From NCBI RefSeq assembly GCF_963678635.1, contig NC_087065.1, forward strand, positions 50,164,452-50,228,451: a DNA stretch of 64,000 nt. Direction: 5' to 3'. Origin of the DNA: Symsagittifera roscoffensis (taxonomy: Eukaryota > Xenacoelomorpha > Acoela > Convolutidae). The notes beneath the pieces are model-generated. The model had not been told where the DNA came from, ran no database searches, and worked only from the letters and a program-made list of their open reading frames with translations. Position 1 is the first letter of the stretch; each line of letters begins with the position of its first letter. Positions 9,475 through 20,578 of the stretch are shown here, in pieces. The translations under genes and the position numbers were made by a program.

Positions 9475-9840
9475 CAGGGGCGGATTTAGGGGGGGGGGGG
9501 GGGGGGGGGTGTCAGGTCCTCCCTTCTCAGGGATTTGACCCCCTGCTGAACCAAAGGGTCCCCCTTTGGTACTTAAAAAAAGCCGTTTTTGGCCGAACCA
9601 CCCTAAATTTTTTCTAAAAGCGTCTTCGGCTCCAATATATACTAACTTCGAGGGGGAGCTCCAGCCAAAAAAAACTCAATTTTTTGTCACCTTTTTCCAA
9701 TAAGTGCCCAAAAACCGCCTTTTGACCTGTTTTTTTTTCAAAATTAGCATGCGGCGCAGAAACTTTGGCCAAAACAGCGTCATTTTAGTGTTTTAGGAGA
9801 GCTCGGAAAACCAATTTGGCCGACCCAAAAAAAAATCAAA
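9475..9840. mobile_element. hAT-like MITE, truncated, copy 1
   Basis: It starts CAGGGGCGGATTTAGG followed by a run of 21 G at 9,489-9,509, then the family core in inverse orientation (GGTCCCCCTTTGG, GCGTCTTCGGCTCC, AACTTCGAGGGGGAGC). The far terminal inverted repeat expected after 9,820 is absent. Copy 2 at 23,425-23,788 has a run of only 17 G. Confidence 0.62.
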
Positions 9841-10528
9841 TTTTTTGGTTTTTATAGTATGATTTTTTCAAATTTTTGAGATCAGGGAGCCGATCAGTTT
9901 TGCACAATTCTAGTAAGTTTCCAATGAAGAGTATTTTTTTAACATTATAACCAGTCTAATTGAAACAGAATGACGGCTGCTTTAGATGAAAATTAAAAAA
10001 GAAAATGATATTAAATAGTGCTGATTTAGGTTATCCAGACGAAACGAAAAAAACTTGAATTTTTGAATGCATTTTTCTCAAATTGGTTACAAACTAAAGT
10101 ATAAGGTACTCAAAATTTCACCAAAATTGATATGGTGCAATTGTTTGACAAAATTTTCAGCCAAAAATATATTGCAAGCTTGGGTCATTTCGGCTTTTTT
10201 AATCAAACAAAAATTATGCTGAAACTATTTTGTTAAAAATTGAGAAAATTAAATCACATGAAGGATCTTACACAGCCAAACATTATTTTCTAGATGAGTT
10301 AAATCTCCAAAAACAACTATAAAAGAAAATACTTTCGTTTGATAGTCAAGAAATGTGATTTCTACTATATAAAATACAAAGCACAAAGTTTTTGTTAAAA
10401 ATAAGTTTGAAATTTTACTAGAACTTTGTTGGTAAGTGTAAGAGTCTCCTTGTGATATAAATGTCTCATCTAATAGCAAAACGTTTTTCAGCCCAATTGC
10501 TGATTAACTACAAAAGCCAAAATTACCT
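9841..10528. other. Non-coding end of the duplicated segment, copy 1
   Basis: AT-rich sequence with no supported gene. It is shared with copy 2 up to AAAATTACCT (10,528 and 24,474), after which the two copies diverge completely. Confidence 0.5.
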
Positions 10529-10914
10529 CTTAAAGCTAATGGAAAATTATTTGTAATTATAATTTGAGCAACATAAATACAATAAAAACCGAATAATACT
10601 GGGTCAGCTAATTAAATTGGTTTTTTCATCAGCAGTTGATTTCCCTCGTGAATTGTACGTCGCATATTTTTTTACACGAGGGTATAATCATATTATTTTT
10701 TCTAGAGGATCTGCAAAATTTATCTGTCGTTCAGCTGGAGCAAAAAGCACCAATGGGTTCCAGGTTGATACGATGGTGAAACATTCATAATCATGAGCGT
10801 ATTATCGTTTTTCAGTATTAAAGAGCATGGAAAATCTTCTGGAAAAACACCTCTAAAGCGATATTCTAAATAATTACAACGGTTATTAAATTCCATCATT
10901 TGAAGGTTATTCAT
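10529..10914 (-). pseudogene. Adenain-like protease, complete-module copy, 3' truncated
   Basis: Third copy of the Polinton protease, about 95% identical to 2,290-2,677. It keeps GVFPEDFP and the histidine motif PSYQPGTHW. In the cysteine motif the codon is TTC (10,591-10,593) instead of TGC, so the catalytic Cys would be Phe. An in-frame stop sits at the same codon as in the other copies (TAA here, TAG there). The 3' end is lost at the junction with the duplicated segment. It begins 8 bp after the capsid gene ends, consistent with a late-gene cluster. Confidence 0.72.
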
Positions 10915-10921
10915 GTCTAGC

Positions 10922-12240
10922 TTAGGTCATGAGAGTAATTTTGGTATTTTTTCTATCTGAACCCACATAAACTGTTGATGCACGCTCTTCCATAAACAAA
11001 AAATCGACATTATTACCGAGACCAGCATCAAATTTGAGTTCGACCGAAATAGTGCAATTGGTCAATACAGGATGAACAAAATTTTGTGAAGCTTCTTGGT
11101 TAGACGTGAGATCAAAAGCCATAATATAATGATTATCATAATTAGCGATACTGATTCCATGACCAGTGTTCAAAACAAAATCAAAACCCTCAAGCGTTTT
11201 GTAAAAAACTCTTATTTTTTGTCTGATATTGAGATGGGAGTTCCGGCAATGGTTGAAACGTTTCTGTACACAAAGATATCATTCAACCCAAACTTCTGGT
11301 TATGAAAAGGTTTTGCCCTGTTAGTACTCAAATATGCTTCACTTATGCTCATTGCTACTATCATTCTTCGAACAAGTTCTTTTGCAAAAACATCCTCTTG
11401 TCGCGAGTTTTGTTTTCCTGCAGTTGCGAAAAACGCTTTTGGTACTACTTTGATGTAATTGTAGTTTTCCGGGTTCTTCAACAAATTTTTTTTAATGATT
11501 AGAGAACATCGTCAGTCAAAGACATCTTTCAGAACTAGAGATTAGCTTCGATTATTTGAACCTTGTAGTTTTTAGCTGCATCTTCAGATATGACAACAAC
11601 ATTGTTACGAGAACGTCTAAGAGACAATCCAATTGCCACGCCTCTGAGTAGGTACATGTCACTCGACAAGAAGTCGCAAGCATTTTCACCAAATAGCTTC
11701 AGCTCGTTTGAGGCCGCATCGAGACATTTATGCTCCGTAACATCCTCAGCTCTCCTTCCAATTTCGTCATTAGCTGATGGGTTATCTTCGTAATAATAAC
11801 CTTGACAAGCCAACCATGTTTTCTTTTCTTGGCATCCTTACCATATGAAAACTCTTTCTCAATAAAGCTTTTATGGGCAAAATTAGCGTTGGTAGTTGAT
11901 ATTTTCTGACCATTTGGAGACAGTAAATAATGAAGATAAAGGATTGTTAAAACATTACGGCGTACCTCTGTTTGACGCCACTGTAGCATGCGTTTGAAGC
12001 ACGGTTCCATTGCTTCGAACAATTCGGGCAATTATTTCCAAACGAGTATGTTGAAGATCGATGCAGTTTTTTCGATCACTTTAAACTCGAGCATAAGACC
12101 ACCAGGAGAGTAGGAAGGTCCAATTTTTTGGATGAATGCATTCTCAAAAGTGACGAGTAAAGAAGGTTTTTTCAAATAAGTCCAACGAGCTGTCATTTGA
12201 TTCACTCGGGATTAAATTAGAAATCTTTTTTAACCCTTGT
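10922..12240 (-). pseudogene. Double-jelly-roll major capsid protein (Polinton/adintovirus)
   Basis: This is the fullest capsid gene in the window. Landmarks in order on the minus strand are SESNDSSLDLF near the start, NAFIQKIGPSYSPGGLM, NANFAHKSFIE, ACQGYYYEDNPS, DFLSSDMYLL, VISEDAAKNYKVQI, NPENYNYI, EDVFAKELVRR, YIMAFDLTSNQ and VELKFDAGLG. These match the F54H12.2-like family, the major capsid protein of Polintons and adintoviruses. Length and order fit the family, about 430 codons. Frame changes (near 11,800-11,830 and 11,480-11,540) and stops (near 12,030) break it. It lies between the pX-like gene and the protease, the arrangement expected of a virion module. Confidence 0.8.
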
Positions 12241-12623
12241 CAAGAAATCGGAGCGACTTCTCTGTGCAGTTCGTTTTCTGAAAAGACACATCTCGTTTTT
12301 CGTTTCAACGCCGTTGTTCTTTTCGGATAAACTGTTTGAGATCTACCTCCTCCTCCTCCTACTTGCTTTTTGAGTGTTTTTCTAACGGTGCTTTTGAGTG
12401 CCTGCTTAGGACTTTTTTTGGTTGCAACTTCTATCAGTTCTGGAGCTGCCTAATGAAATAGTTCTTATCCGATCTTCTTAGCTGCGGTTATTACAAATTT
12501 TCGAGCAAGTGGAAGTGCCACTCTTCCTTTGCCCAAAGCTAAGGCACCAAAGCAACTGCCTCGTTGTCTGTAATGCCCCGAGAAATGTGGTAGGTTGGCT
12601 TCTTCGAGGTAATATGAATCCAT
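12240..12623 (-). pseudogene. pX/pVI-like basic virion peptide
   Basis: An ATG at 12,623 opens a 52-residue reading with GHYRQRGSCFGAL and LPLARKF, ending in TAA at 12,465. After a frame change the similarity continues with APELIEVATKKSPKQALKS, a run of five glycines and an Arg/Lys-rich tail, to TGA at 12,240-12,242. Animal Polintons carry a short protein of exactly this plan (RQRG/GxG, ALP, basic Gly-rich tail) next to the capsid gene, compared in the literature with adenovirus pX or pVI, which acts in DNA condensation or membrane breach. The start codon is only 6 bp from the stop of the penton-like gene. Confidence 0.65.
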
Positions 12624-12628
12624 ATTGA

Positions 12629-13340
12629 TCAATTGCTAAACTTTTGAAAGTTCAAAGTCAGAACAACTATTCCCCCTCCGGCGAAAAGAACAAGTCCTCC
12701 AGTTTCTGACTATTTGATAATGAATTATGTCCAGGTAAATAAACACAAGCTGAGTACCAGCGCATACATCAACGGGATAGTCGGCAATAAGATCTTGGGT
12801 AGAGAATATGCTATGTTTCGAGCTTCCTTGTTTGTATCCTAGATGATAACCAGTTCCATCTCTGACGCCTTTGAATCCAAGAAGACTAGGAATTTGCGGG
12901 CTTGAAAAAATTATACCTTCCCAATAATGCAGCCATAATGAAAAAAAGATTGGTTATTGGATCTATTACATAATCCAATTTTTCTATTTCTATCTTTCGA
13001 CAAACCTCATCCAGTATTTGTTTAATGCTCGTATATTCTCCTTTTGTTATTTTTGCTGTTTCTCTAAGGTAAGCCCTGGAGATCTTGTCTTTCTCAACTT
13101 TCATGCTTGCTATAAATCGATCTTTTTGTATCACACAATGTTGTTGTCAGTTACGTTGTTTATCTGAGAAGGGAGAATAATTTTCGAAACTGCTACTCTC
13201 CGTTGTTTTTGCAAATTTCGTCACTCAGGAGATTTTAAAGTTGGCCAGAGTGTTATCTTTAAAAATGTTCATTGATGCAGATAAGTCTAGGGTAATTGTG
13301 CAGGAAGGGGGAACATTATGGGTGAAAAGGCCGGTGGAAG
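12629..13340 (-). pseudogene. Penton-like minor capsid protein (single jelly roll)
   Basis: Minus-strand pieces match the Polinton minor capsid (penton-like) protein. The N-terminal beta strand pattern is LSASMNIFKDNTLANF. A middle region contains YTSIKQILDEVCRKI, and then come LLGFKGVRDGTGYH and ADYPVDVCAGTQLVFIYLD. The end in a second frame is FAGGGIVVLTLNF, with TGA at 12,629-12,631. This protein forms the fivefold vertices in the related capsids. Stops and frame changes, and loss of the stretch between YQIV and FAGGG, show decay. The window holds only this one copy. Confidence 0.65.
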
Positions 13341-13361
13341 TGCCTTCAGTCTTGGTTGTCA

Positions 13362-13830
13362 TTCTCCAGAACGCGAATTAGCTCAGACTTGTATATTTTT
13401 CCTTCAATCGGTTCTCTGTTAGTAGCAGTTAAAATGTTTGTGAACGCCGGATTGTTTAACTTTTTGTTGCTTGTTGTATGTCGTAAAAAATATTGCAGCT
13501 TTAAGTACTGTTGGTAGTTTATCTACAAATACCACCTCATTGTAACGATTTATGGTTACTCTTTCTGATTTTTTTATGATTTCAAGTTTGGTTTTTGCTC
13601 TGACAAATTTTTTGTTTTCTAAAAATTGTAACTGGCCTAAAATAATTTCGGTCTGCCTATCGTTTTTCTCTTCTAATATTTCATGTTTATCACGTTCGAC
13701 CGGTTATTCTTCATCGTCCGTTAACAGCATAAGATTTTCTTGTTGGGGCTCAGCATTTTCCATAGATATTTCCTTCGTTGCAGTAGTCTTAGTAGTTTGA
13801 GGAGTTAATTGGGGTCTAAGCCGGTTAAAG
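13362..13830 (-). pseudogene. Uncharacterised Polinton-associated protein
   Basis: A minus-strand reading starts at MENAEPQQENLMLL and is acidic (TDDEE, then a stop). It continues through EEKNDRQTEIILGQLQFLENK, TKLEIIKKSERVTIN and NEVVFVDKLPTVLK, and ends after a frame change with EGKIYKSELIRVL. The middle recalls a small protein found beside the penton gene in other Polintons, with a short helix followed by W/N-x-x-G/N-E-V-V/I strands. No function is known to me. It sits between the conserved small protein and the penton-like gene. Confidence 0.4.
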
Positions 13831-13848
13831 TAGGATAGTTAAGCGTTT

Positions 13849-14280
13849 TCATTTCAATCTTTTTATCTTGAAGAACACGTGCAGCATGTGGCTTCTCTTT
13901 AACACAGGAGTGTTTCGAGTTAGGATGAATTTTTCAGCAGACATAATTAAGTTCTGATGTACTTTCAACAAATAAAATATTTGTCGCACTAAATGGAAGC
14001 CTTCTTCACTCAAAATAATCGCACGTTTTGTGACAACACTGGTTTTTGGAGTGATCAAATATTTTTATGTTGTCTCGAATCAATTGATGTATGCAATTTT
14101 AACGGGTACGTTTCCATTGACTACATTGAGCAAACATTCACAAATAAGTGTTTTGATTCCGCGATTTGAAGTTTTTCTATTTAATTGTCGTAATTGGTCA
14201 GGTTTCAGTTGTATCATATGCCGCAGAATAGACAAGATTTTTCCGTTTGTGATTGGAGTAGTTTTCGCCTTAGATAAGGT
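13849..14280 (-). pseudogene. Conserved small Polinton protein
   Basis: The reading begins near LSKAKTTPITNG, passes ILRHMIQLKPDQLRQLN and ICECLLNVVNGNVPV, hits stops near 14,090-14,060, and resumes with KTSVVTKRAIILSEEGFHL to a stop at 13,849. A small protein with the NVxNGNVPL core and a basic KTSLKKK-like segment is a regular neighbour of penton and capsid genes in animal Polintons and adintoviruses. The gene spans the boundary at 13,942 between the unique module and the second copy of the duplicated segment, which shows that the late-gene cluster is continuous there. Confidence 0.55.
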
Positions 14281-14468
14281 TAAATGAAAAGCTGTTCGCA
14301 GCTAAATTTAGTGAAAGAAAAGTTGAGAAGGCAGATATTTAGTAAAATTAGAATTACTACCATTTGTGAAACAACTTTCTTGATTTTTTCACTATTTGTC
14401 GCGCTATAAACAAACTCTGTTTTTTTTGTTGCATAAGATTTATCTACTGCTGCTGTTGCTTCTGACAT
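14280..14468 (-). CDS. Small ORF with one hydrophobic segment, copy 2
   Basis: Same as the reading at 339-527, with Val in place of Ile in the stretch before the hydrophobic segment. It lies at the head of the minus-strand late-gene cluster. No family is recognised. Confidence 0.3.
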   Translation of the reverse strand: MSEATAAVDKSYATKKTEFVYSATNSEKIKKVVSQMVVILILLNICLLNFSFTKFSCEQLFI

Positions 14469-14968
14469 TTGAGGAACAATTTATTCTACAGACTGTGTTA
14501 GCTTTTTTCTCACTGTAAATCAAGCTTGTAAATAACCTAAAATAGTATCGAGAACAGTACAAAATTTCATCACGTGTGAAATTGCTATCTTTTATGTCAC
14601 GTATTTACAGAACATAGTTTGCATTCTTTTCGTAGTACATTATTTTTAGATTTATTTGATAGCTTTATCAAAATGGCTACGGGCGAAAGCACTCAGGTTC
14701 AAGTTTTATTGTTTGTTTGCCAGACACTCTTTGTCATGCGGTTTATGTTTCATTACCATGATTGATAGCAGTCATTAAATTAACCGTCATATAAAACCGA
14801 ATAGAAGACTTTTATGGTATACCCGGAGGGAAAAAGCAATTAAGTACCCGTATGAAAATTTGAAAAGTTTTTATCCTTGGTGATTGAGTTTTATTATTAT
14901 GGTTTGAGGCGCTCGTAAATTTGTCATATAAACTTCTATTTTGGGCCAGATGGTTCATATTCATTTTT

Positions 14969-15301
14969 ATGTACGCTTCTCTTGGAATATGTTTTGACTT
15001 TTTCGATGGTTTTTGGGATATATCTTCAAATGATAAACGTTTAGTTAGAGTCGTTGCAAAAACATTAGCACAGACCGGTACTAAAATAACTATCCAGTTT
15101 TACCAGAAAGACCAAAAGGGAACTTTTAAGTATCGACAACGAAAAAGTTTGACAACTGGTGAGTTCGCGTCCTTGGCGGACAATTACACAAAAATAGAAA
15201 GATTTACGAAAGGAAAAAATTGCGATGCTACTGAAAAACTTAGAAAAAAGCCAAACAAATCTAAAAAAAACTACATGTTCGGAAGAGCAACAATAAAGTG
15301 A
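14969..15301 (+). CDS. Possible PC4-like protein, copy 2
   Basis: Counterpart of 1,028-1,360. The DQEG turn of copy 1 reads DQKG here, one Lys of the KIKRF stretch is Glu, and one Lys near the C-terminus is Ile. The reading stays open in both copies although neighbouring genes are broken, which may mean recent function or simply short length. The family assignment is tentative. Confidence 0.35.
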   Translation: MYASLGICFDFFDGFWDISSNDKRLVRVVAKTLAQTGTKITIQFYQKDQKGTFKYRQRKSLTTGEFASLADNYTKIERFTKGKNCDATEKLRKKPNKSKKNYMFGRATIK

Positions 15302-15489
15302 AAACAATGATAACTGTCGAGTTATTCAGCGGTTAATTAATTGAAACTACAAAGGAGTGGTTGAAGCAATGTATGAGCAATCCCCTGTTATTTCAAACAG
15401 TTCCGTAAAAATTACAAATTTTTTACCCTGAATCATGAACACAACTTCTCTGGCTTCGCTTCAAATGCAAATTTTGCTGTATCCCCCAT

Positions 15490-15714
15490 TTGAATAAATT
15501 AGATTTTTGCAATCATTCGATTGAAAACGAAAAAAATTTGGCATGTGCTGTTCGAATTCACGAAAGATTCTACCGATTTATTAAACAAAATGACCTAAAA
15601 AGCCTTCGTTGTCCCTCGCCTTCTCTCTACACTCAAATATTTAATTTTGGGTTGCTCCAACCATCAATTATCTGGCCCTATAATGGAAAAGTTGAAAATA
15701 GCTGTGAATTATAA
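15490..15714 (+). CDS. Unrecognised ORF, copy 2
   Basis: Counterpart of 1,549-1,773, with a single Val-to-Ile change. No family is recognised. Confidence 0.2.
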   Translation: MNKLDFCNHSIENEKNLACAVRIHERFYRFIKQNDLKSLRCPSPSLYTQIFNFGLLQPSIIWPYNGKVENSCEL

Positions 15715-15760
15715 CTCCCTCAACAACCTTGATGTTAGTGGTGTTCCAGTTCGCTGACGA

Positions 15761-15982
15761 TTGCCTCAAGTATGCTTCGGCTATCAGACTAAATCTGTTC
15801 AAATTCCAACTGACATTAATACTAACGTAACAATTGAAAGTTTTACTTATGTTTTGAAAGTTGAAAATGCTGCTGAGATTTTTAAAATAATTGACAAAAC
15901 TTTAAGTGGGTTTGGTTGTATGGAAATTGGTTCAAACACATTGTTCGTGAAATTTATCATGGAAAAGAACTTCAAGTTTTAA
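15761..15982 (+). CDS. Unrecognised ORF, copy 2
   Basis: Counterpart of 1,820-2,041, with a single Lys-to-Thr change near residue 24. No family is recognised. Confidence 0.2.
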   Translation: MPQVCFGYQTKSVQIPTDINTNVTIESFTYVLKVENAAEIFKIIDKTLSGFGCMEIGSNTLFVKFIMEKNFKF

Positions 15983-16163
15983 GTTCTACTTTTTTTTCTC
16001 TCTTGAACTTTAAACAAAGGTTTTTATTCAATCGGAAGGCCATGCCGTAAACCAAATGACCATGCCTTAATACTTCGAAGGAATTGATATGAAACATTTT
16101 TGTGGTTCACATAGACTTGTAGAAAAAGAAAACCTGTTGTTATTAAGAAAAAATTTTGAAAAA

Positions 16164-16619
16164 TCAATTCATAATGTTCACAAAATCATCTTTAAATTGT
16201 TTAGCAAATCTTATCAAATAATGATCATTAGGTTTGAAAGCTAATGGTAATCTGTTTGTAATTATAACTTGAGTAACATAAATAAAATAAAGTCCGCATA
16301 ATACTGGGTCAGCTAACTATATTGGTTTTTTCATCAGCAGTTGATTTCCCTCGTGAACTGTACGTCGCATATTTTTGTACACGAGGGTATAATCATATTA
16401 TTTTACCTAGAGGATCTGCGAAGTATATCTGTCGTTCAGCTTGAGCAAAAAGCACCAATGGGTTCCAGGTTGATACGATGGTGAAACATTCATAATCATG
16501 AACGTATTATCGTTTTTCAGTACTGAAGAGCATGGAAAATCTACTGGAAAAACACCTCTAAAGCGATATTCTAAATGCTTACAACGGTTATTAAATTCCA
16601 TCATTTGAAGATTATTCAT
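16164..16619 (-). pseudogene. Adenain-like protease, copy 2
   Basis: Counterpart of 2,222-2,677, with the histidine motif PSYQPGTHW, the VLCGLY motif with an intact TGC, and the same in-frame TAG and frame changes. That both copies share the lesions shows that decay preceded the duplication. Confidence 0.72.
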
Positions 16620-16626
16620 GTCTAGC

Positions 16627-17104
16627 TTAGGTCATGAGAGTAATTTTGGTATTTTTTCTATCTGAACGCACATAAACTGTTGATACACGCTCTCCCATAA
16701 ACAAAAACTCGACGTTATTACCGAGACCTGCATCAAATTTGAGTTCGACCGAAATAGTGCAATTGGTCAATACAGGATGAACAAAATTGTGTGAAGCCTC
16801 CTGATTAGACGTGAGATCAAAAGCCATAATATAATGATTATCATAATTAGCGATATTGATTCCATGACCAGTGTTCAAAACAAAATCAAAACCCTCAAGC
16901 GTTTTGTAAAAAACTCTTATTTTTTGTCTGATATTGAGATGAGAGTTCCGGCAATGGGTCAAACGTTTCTGTACACAATGATATCATTCAACCCAAACTT
17001 CTGGTTATGAAAAGGTTTTGTCCTATTAGTACTCAATTATGCTTCACTTATGCTCATTGCTACTATCAATCTTCGAACAGGTTCTTTTGCAAAAACATCC
17101 TCCA
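16627..17104 (-). pseudogene. Major capsid protein, C-terminal fragment, copy 2
   Basis: Counterpart of 2,685-3,163. Without the extra A of copy 1 the reading 16,627-16,962 is open for 111 residues, through FDLTSNQEASHNFVHPVLT and the end of the protein. A further frame piece up to 17,104 carries EDVFAKEPVRR. It is truncated at the junction with the polymerase. Confidence 0.75.
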
Positions 17105-17716
17105 TACAATTTTTTTCAGCGCGGAAAGCTATCAAAAACAGTTGCTGAAGAAGCACGCATTGCCAGTTGGGGATGGCATTGAGACGAGTTCTTCCGCTGC
17201 CCCGACAGAAAGCTCGTTCAGAGGAATATTGCGCCGTTACAATCTCAAACTTGGTAAAAACAAAATGGATTTGCTGCAAGTCATGATGCAAAACAAGGAG
17301 GAAATAGATGCTCTCATACTGGAAAGGGTCAAAGAGGGCCCGAACAAAGTGCAATTCCATGTGGAAGTGGAGATGAACGAAGTTCTTACTGTGCAAGACG
17401 GTGACACTGGAAACTTCGAAAGGATCAGGCTATTTCAAAACACTAATACATTAACAGTGTACTTCGAGGGAATAGCTGTGGATCAATACTTGGAACTGAT
17501 CGAACATTTGGTCAACCAAGTAAACTCGTTCTCTTCTCATGGTAGCGGATGGATTATCGTTCGAACTGTGAAAATCAATAGGGAAATCGAAATGCCAATG
17601 GGTCTGACGGATATGGACAGATTTGAAAGACTGAATAAAAGTCAAATCAACGTCTTTTGGTACGCCAAATGTTTACCCCCTCAAAAATTCTCTTCGCCTA
17701 TTCGAACTCGCTTTAA

Positions 17717-17759
17717 GTTTAACGTCAAAACAAGATAAAATTTTCATTTTTCTGTCCAG
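17717..17759 (+). other. Predicted 43-bp intron in polymerase, copy 2
   Basis: Identical to the segment at 3,776-3,818: GTTTAAC to TTTTTCTGTCCAG, frame-restoring on removal. Confidence 0.55.
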
Positions 17760-20241
17760 GTTCAACGATGCCAAATTGTTGTCCATAAAAATGTCGAGCA
17801 GATTCACTACTAGCCTGGTTGTGGACTTGTTGCTGCTGACAGATGGATAAAAAAATCACTATCTGTTAAAAAGTGATCTCCAGAAACTGGTCGAGTACGT
17901 GCGGCACAAAGTGCACCGATTCCAATCTGAGATTTGCCGTAAATGTTTCCACACATGCGCTTCTTTCGACTATCTGAGAAGACATCAAGAACTATGCTAC
18001 CAAGACGAAGATGTCGTCATAGCAATGCCCAAGCCTGGAAAAAATGACCACAGGTTCAAAAACTTAACAGCTCGTTGGTACGTACCAAGAATAGTCTACT
18101 TTGATTTGCAGGCACTGCTCCTAGCAGTATACGGACCGCAACCTGATCCGCAAAAATCTAGCACGCAAACAATTGAAATCCATCAACCTTGCGGCAACGC
18201 ATTAGCAGTAATCAAATTTGGGAAAAAAGACCTGTTAAAGTTTGAGCTTAAAAGAGGACCGAATATGATGGAAGAGCAAATTAGCTCCCTTGAGTCATTA
18301 GCGAGACAACTTTGCGTAGAAAAAACGAAATATTACACTTTCGCCGGTATAACAGACCAGGAACGGGAAGATGCTTTGGTTTGTTGGTTATGCGAGTTGG
18401 ACAATTCCTGGGTTGGGCACATAATGTGTGTAACGTTGCTAGAAAAACAACAAATTACATCCCAGTAGTAGCTCATACTTTGTCAAAACATGACTTACAT
18501 TTATAAATAAAGCGCAGGTAAAAAGCAATTCAAAAAACATTTTTTCTGTATTACCCGCATGCGAAGAAAATTTTATATCCTTAACAATCTGTTCGACAAT
18601 TATATAAAAAAACCTACACGGACAAAATGGAAAAAGAAAAAACTCAACGAAAATCTGAGATTCATCGATTCGTTTAAATTTAAGCTAGCGCCACTGGAAA
18701 ATTTGCCCGACGAACAGTTTTTTCTCCTGGAGAACTATTTTGAAAAACTCGGCCACTCCACTGAAAAGTCAGTTTGTCGAAACAGAAAGGGCACATCCCT
18801 ACTCATATTTCAACTTGTTCGAAAAAATCCGAGAAACTCGACTTCCCTCGCGAGCAATATGGAAAAGTATTCTAACAGGAGGGGATGTGAGTGTTACAAG
18901 AAGCGAGTACAATCATGCCCTAAAAACTTCCACCGAACTGAAGTGTGGGTCACTTGGTGATTACCATGACTTGTACATGATTACAGAAAAGCTAATACTT
19001 ACATCAAATTATCAAGATTACGGGCTGCATTGCGCTTTTTTTTCACGACAAGTAACCTTTTCGGGGACGCCTTTCTAAAAATTTGTAAGCCCGGCTGAAA
19101 TTTTTAACGGAACGTGAACATCTGGACCTTGTGCAGCGAATGAGACAAGGAGGCATGTCGTCGGTTTACGCGCGCTGACTTACAAAGCAATTAATAAAGA
19201 CCTCGACAATTTTTCGCCCTCAGAACCATCAGACTACATCCTTAATATTGATGCAAACAATTTGTACGGGGGATAATGAAACATTGCCCTTTGCCATCAA
19301 ACGTTTTTTCAATAGTTGAAAAAATTCTGGAAGAGATACTGCACACCAGCAAATCCTCAGAGTGGGGTTAAATAGTCGAAGTCAGCTTGACCATATCCGA
19401 AGAGCTTCACGACTTCTTAACTGACAACCCCCTTGCTTCTTCTCGTAAAGTAGTGGACATCGGTGCAATGAATAGCGAGCAAGTAGTCATGTTAAGAAAA
19501 TTGGGAATCTCCACACTGGCAAAAGTGGGAAGCTTCTACAGACCTTGCATCCAAAGAAAGTTATGTTTTGTTTTACCTTACCCCAAAATTATACCAGGAG
19601 CTGGGAATGAAAAAAAAATCAGCTCGGAAAAGTTCTTCAGTTCCGCCAAAATCACTGTATGGCACCCTTTGTAGATCTCAACACGCGCATCCGCAAAACC
19701 GCGGTAAATAAATCCCAGGAGAATTTTAGAAGCGAATTAATGACTCAGCTTTCGGTAAGACAATGGAGGTTAAGTTAGTAAGAAAGAAGCTGGAGATTGT
19801 ATGGAATAAGAGAAAAATTTTACAAAAAACTACTCATAGCACAATGAAGAGCTTTCAAATCATTGACGATCAGTTAGTCACAATCAGCTTTTCAGTAACA
19901 AAAGTATTGGGGACAAACCTATGATAGTTGATGTGACCATCCTAGACCTTTCAAGCGTTTCATATTTCCGTTTCGTTATGGAAAATTGAAACCGAATCTA
20001 AACTTGGAACTCCTTCACTCCGACATGGATAGTTTCATTTATGCCATACAAACTGACGATGTGTACCGAGATTCAGAGAAAATTAAAGCTGATTTCGACT
20101 TTTCAAATTATGATGAGGACCATTTCTTGTTTGAGCATACCAACAAAAAAGTTTTGCTGATGTTCAAAGACGAGACTGGTGGGAAGCTGATCATAGAATT
20201 GATCGCCCTAAAACCGGAACTATATTCGGTCGTCCTTAATG

Positions 20242-20578
20242 GTAAATAAAAATTCCAACTTCAGCCACCCTTCCAACCCCTTCCTACCTTTTACAGAACA
20301 AAAATACCACCACCACGAACAACCTACCTCCCCCCTTAATTTGTTGCATTAAACTATGGGAATTCAGCTGATTTAGGCAATATTATACAATGTTGCCTAA
20401 ACGTTGATTTATCTGACATCATATTCCTTCTCTTTTCCTATTTTGATCATAATTTAGAGTCTTCTGCTCTGTTTTGGTTAAATGAATGAAAGTTTGTTCG
20501 GTATAAATTGAGTTGCTGAAGTGAAATAAAACTATCCCCTGCATTGTTGAAAAGGATAATAATTTTGCTTCTGTTTAG
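20242..20578 (+). other. Predicted 337-bp intron in polymerase, copy 2
   Basis: Counterpart of 6,300-6,636: a GTAAATAAA donor and a pyrimidine-rich TTTAG acceptor, frame-restoring on removal. Confidence 0.65.

Larger units (their letters stand above)
1..13941. repeat. Tandem Polinton-derived unit, copy 1 (about 13.94 kb)
   Basis: Positions 1-10,528 reappear from 13,942 in the same orientation, with the same genes, MITEs and non-coding DNA in the same order, so the spacing of 13,941 bp is the repeat period. In the first 2 kb I counted about 14 substitutions between copies, or roughly 99.3% identity. The remaining 10,529-13,941 is a capsid-gene module that continues on the minus strand across 13,942 into copy 2. 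Because the window starts inside this unit, more copies may lie to the left. The copies differ by scattered substitutions and homopolymer lengths, which argues against simple duplication of one read set, although two haplotypes joined by the assembler remain possible. Confidence 0.93.
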
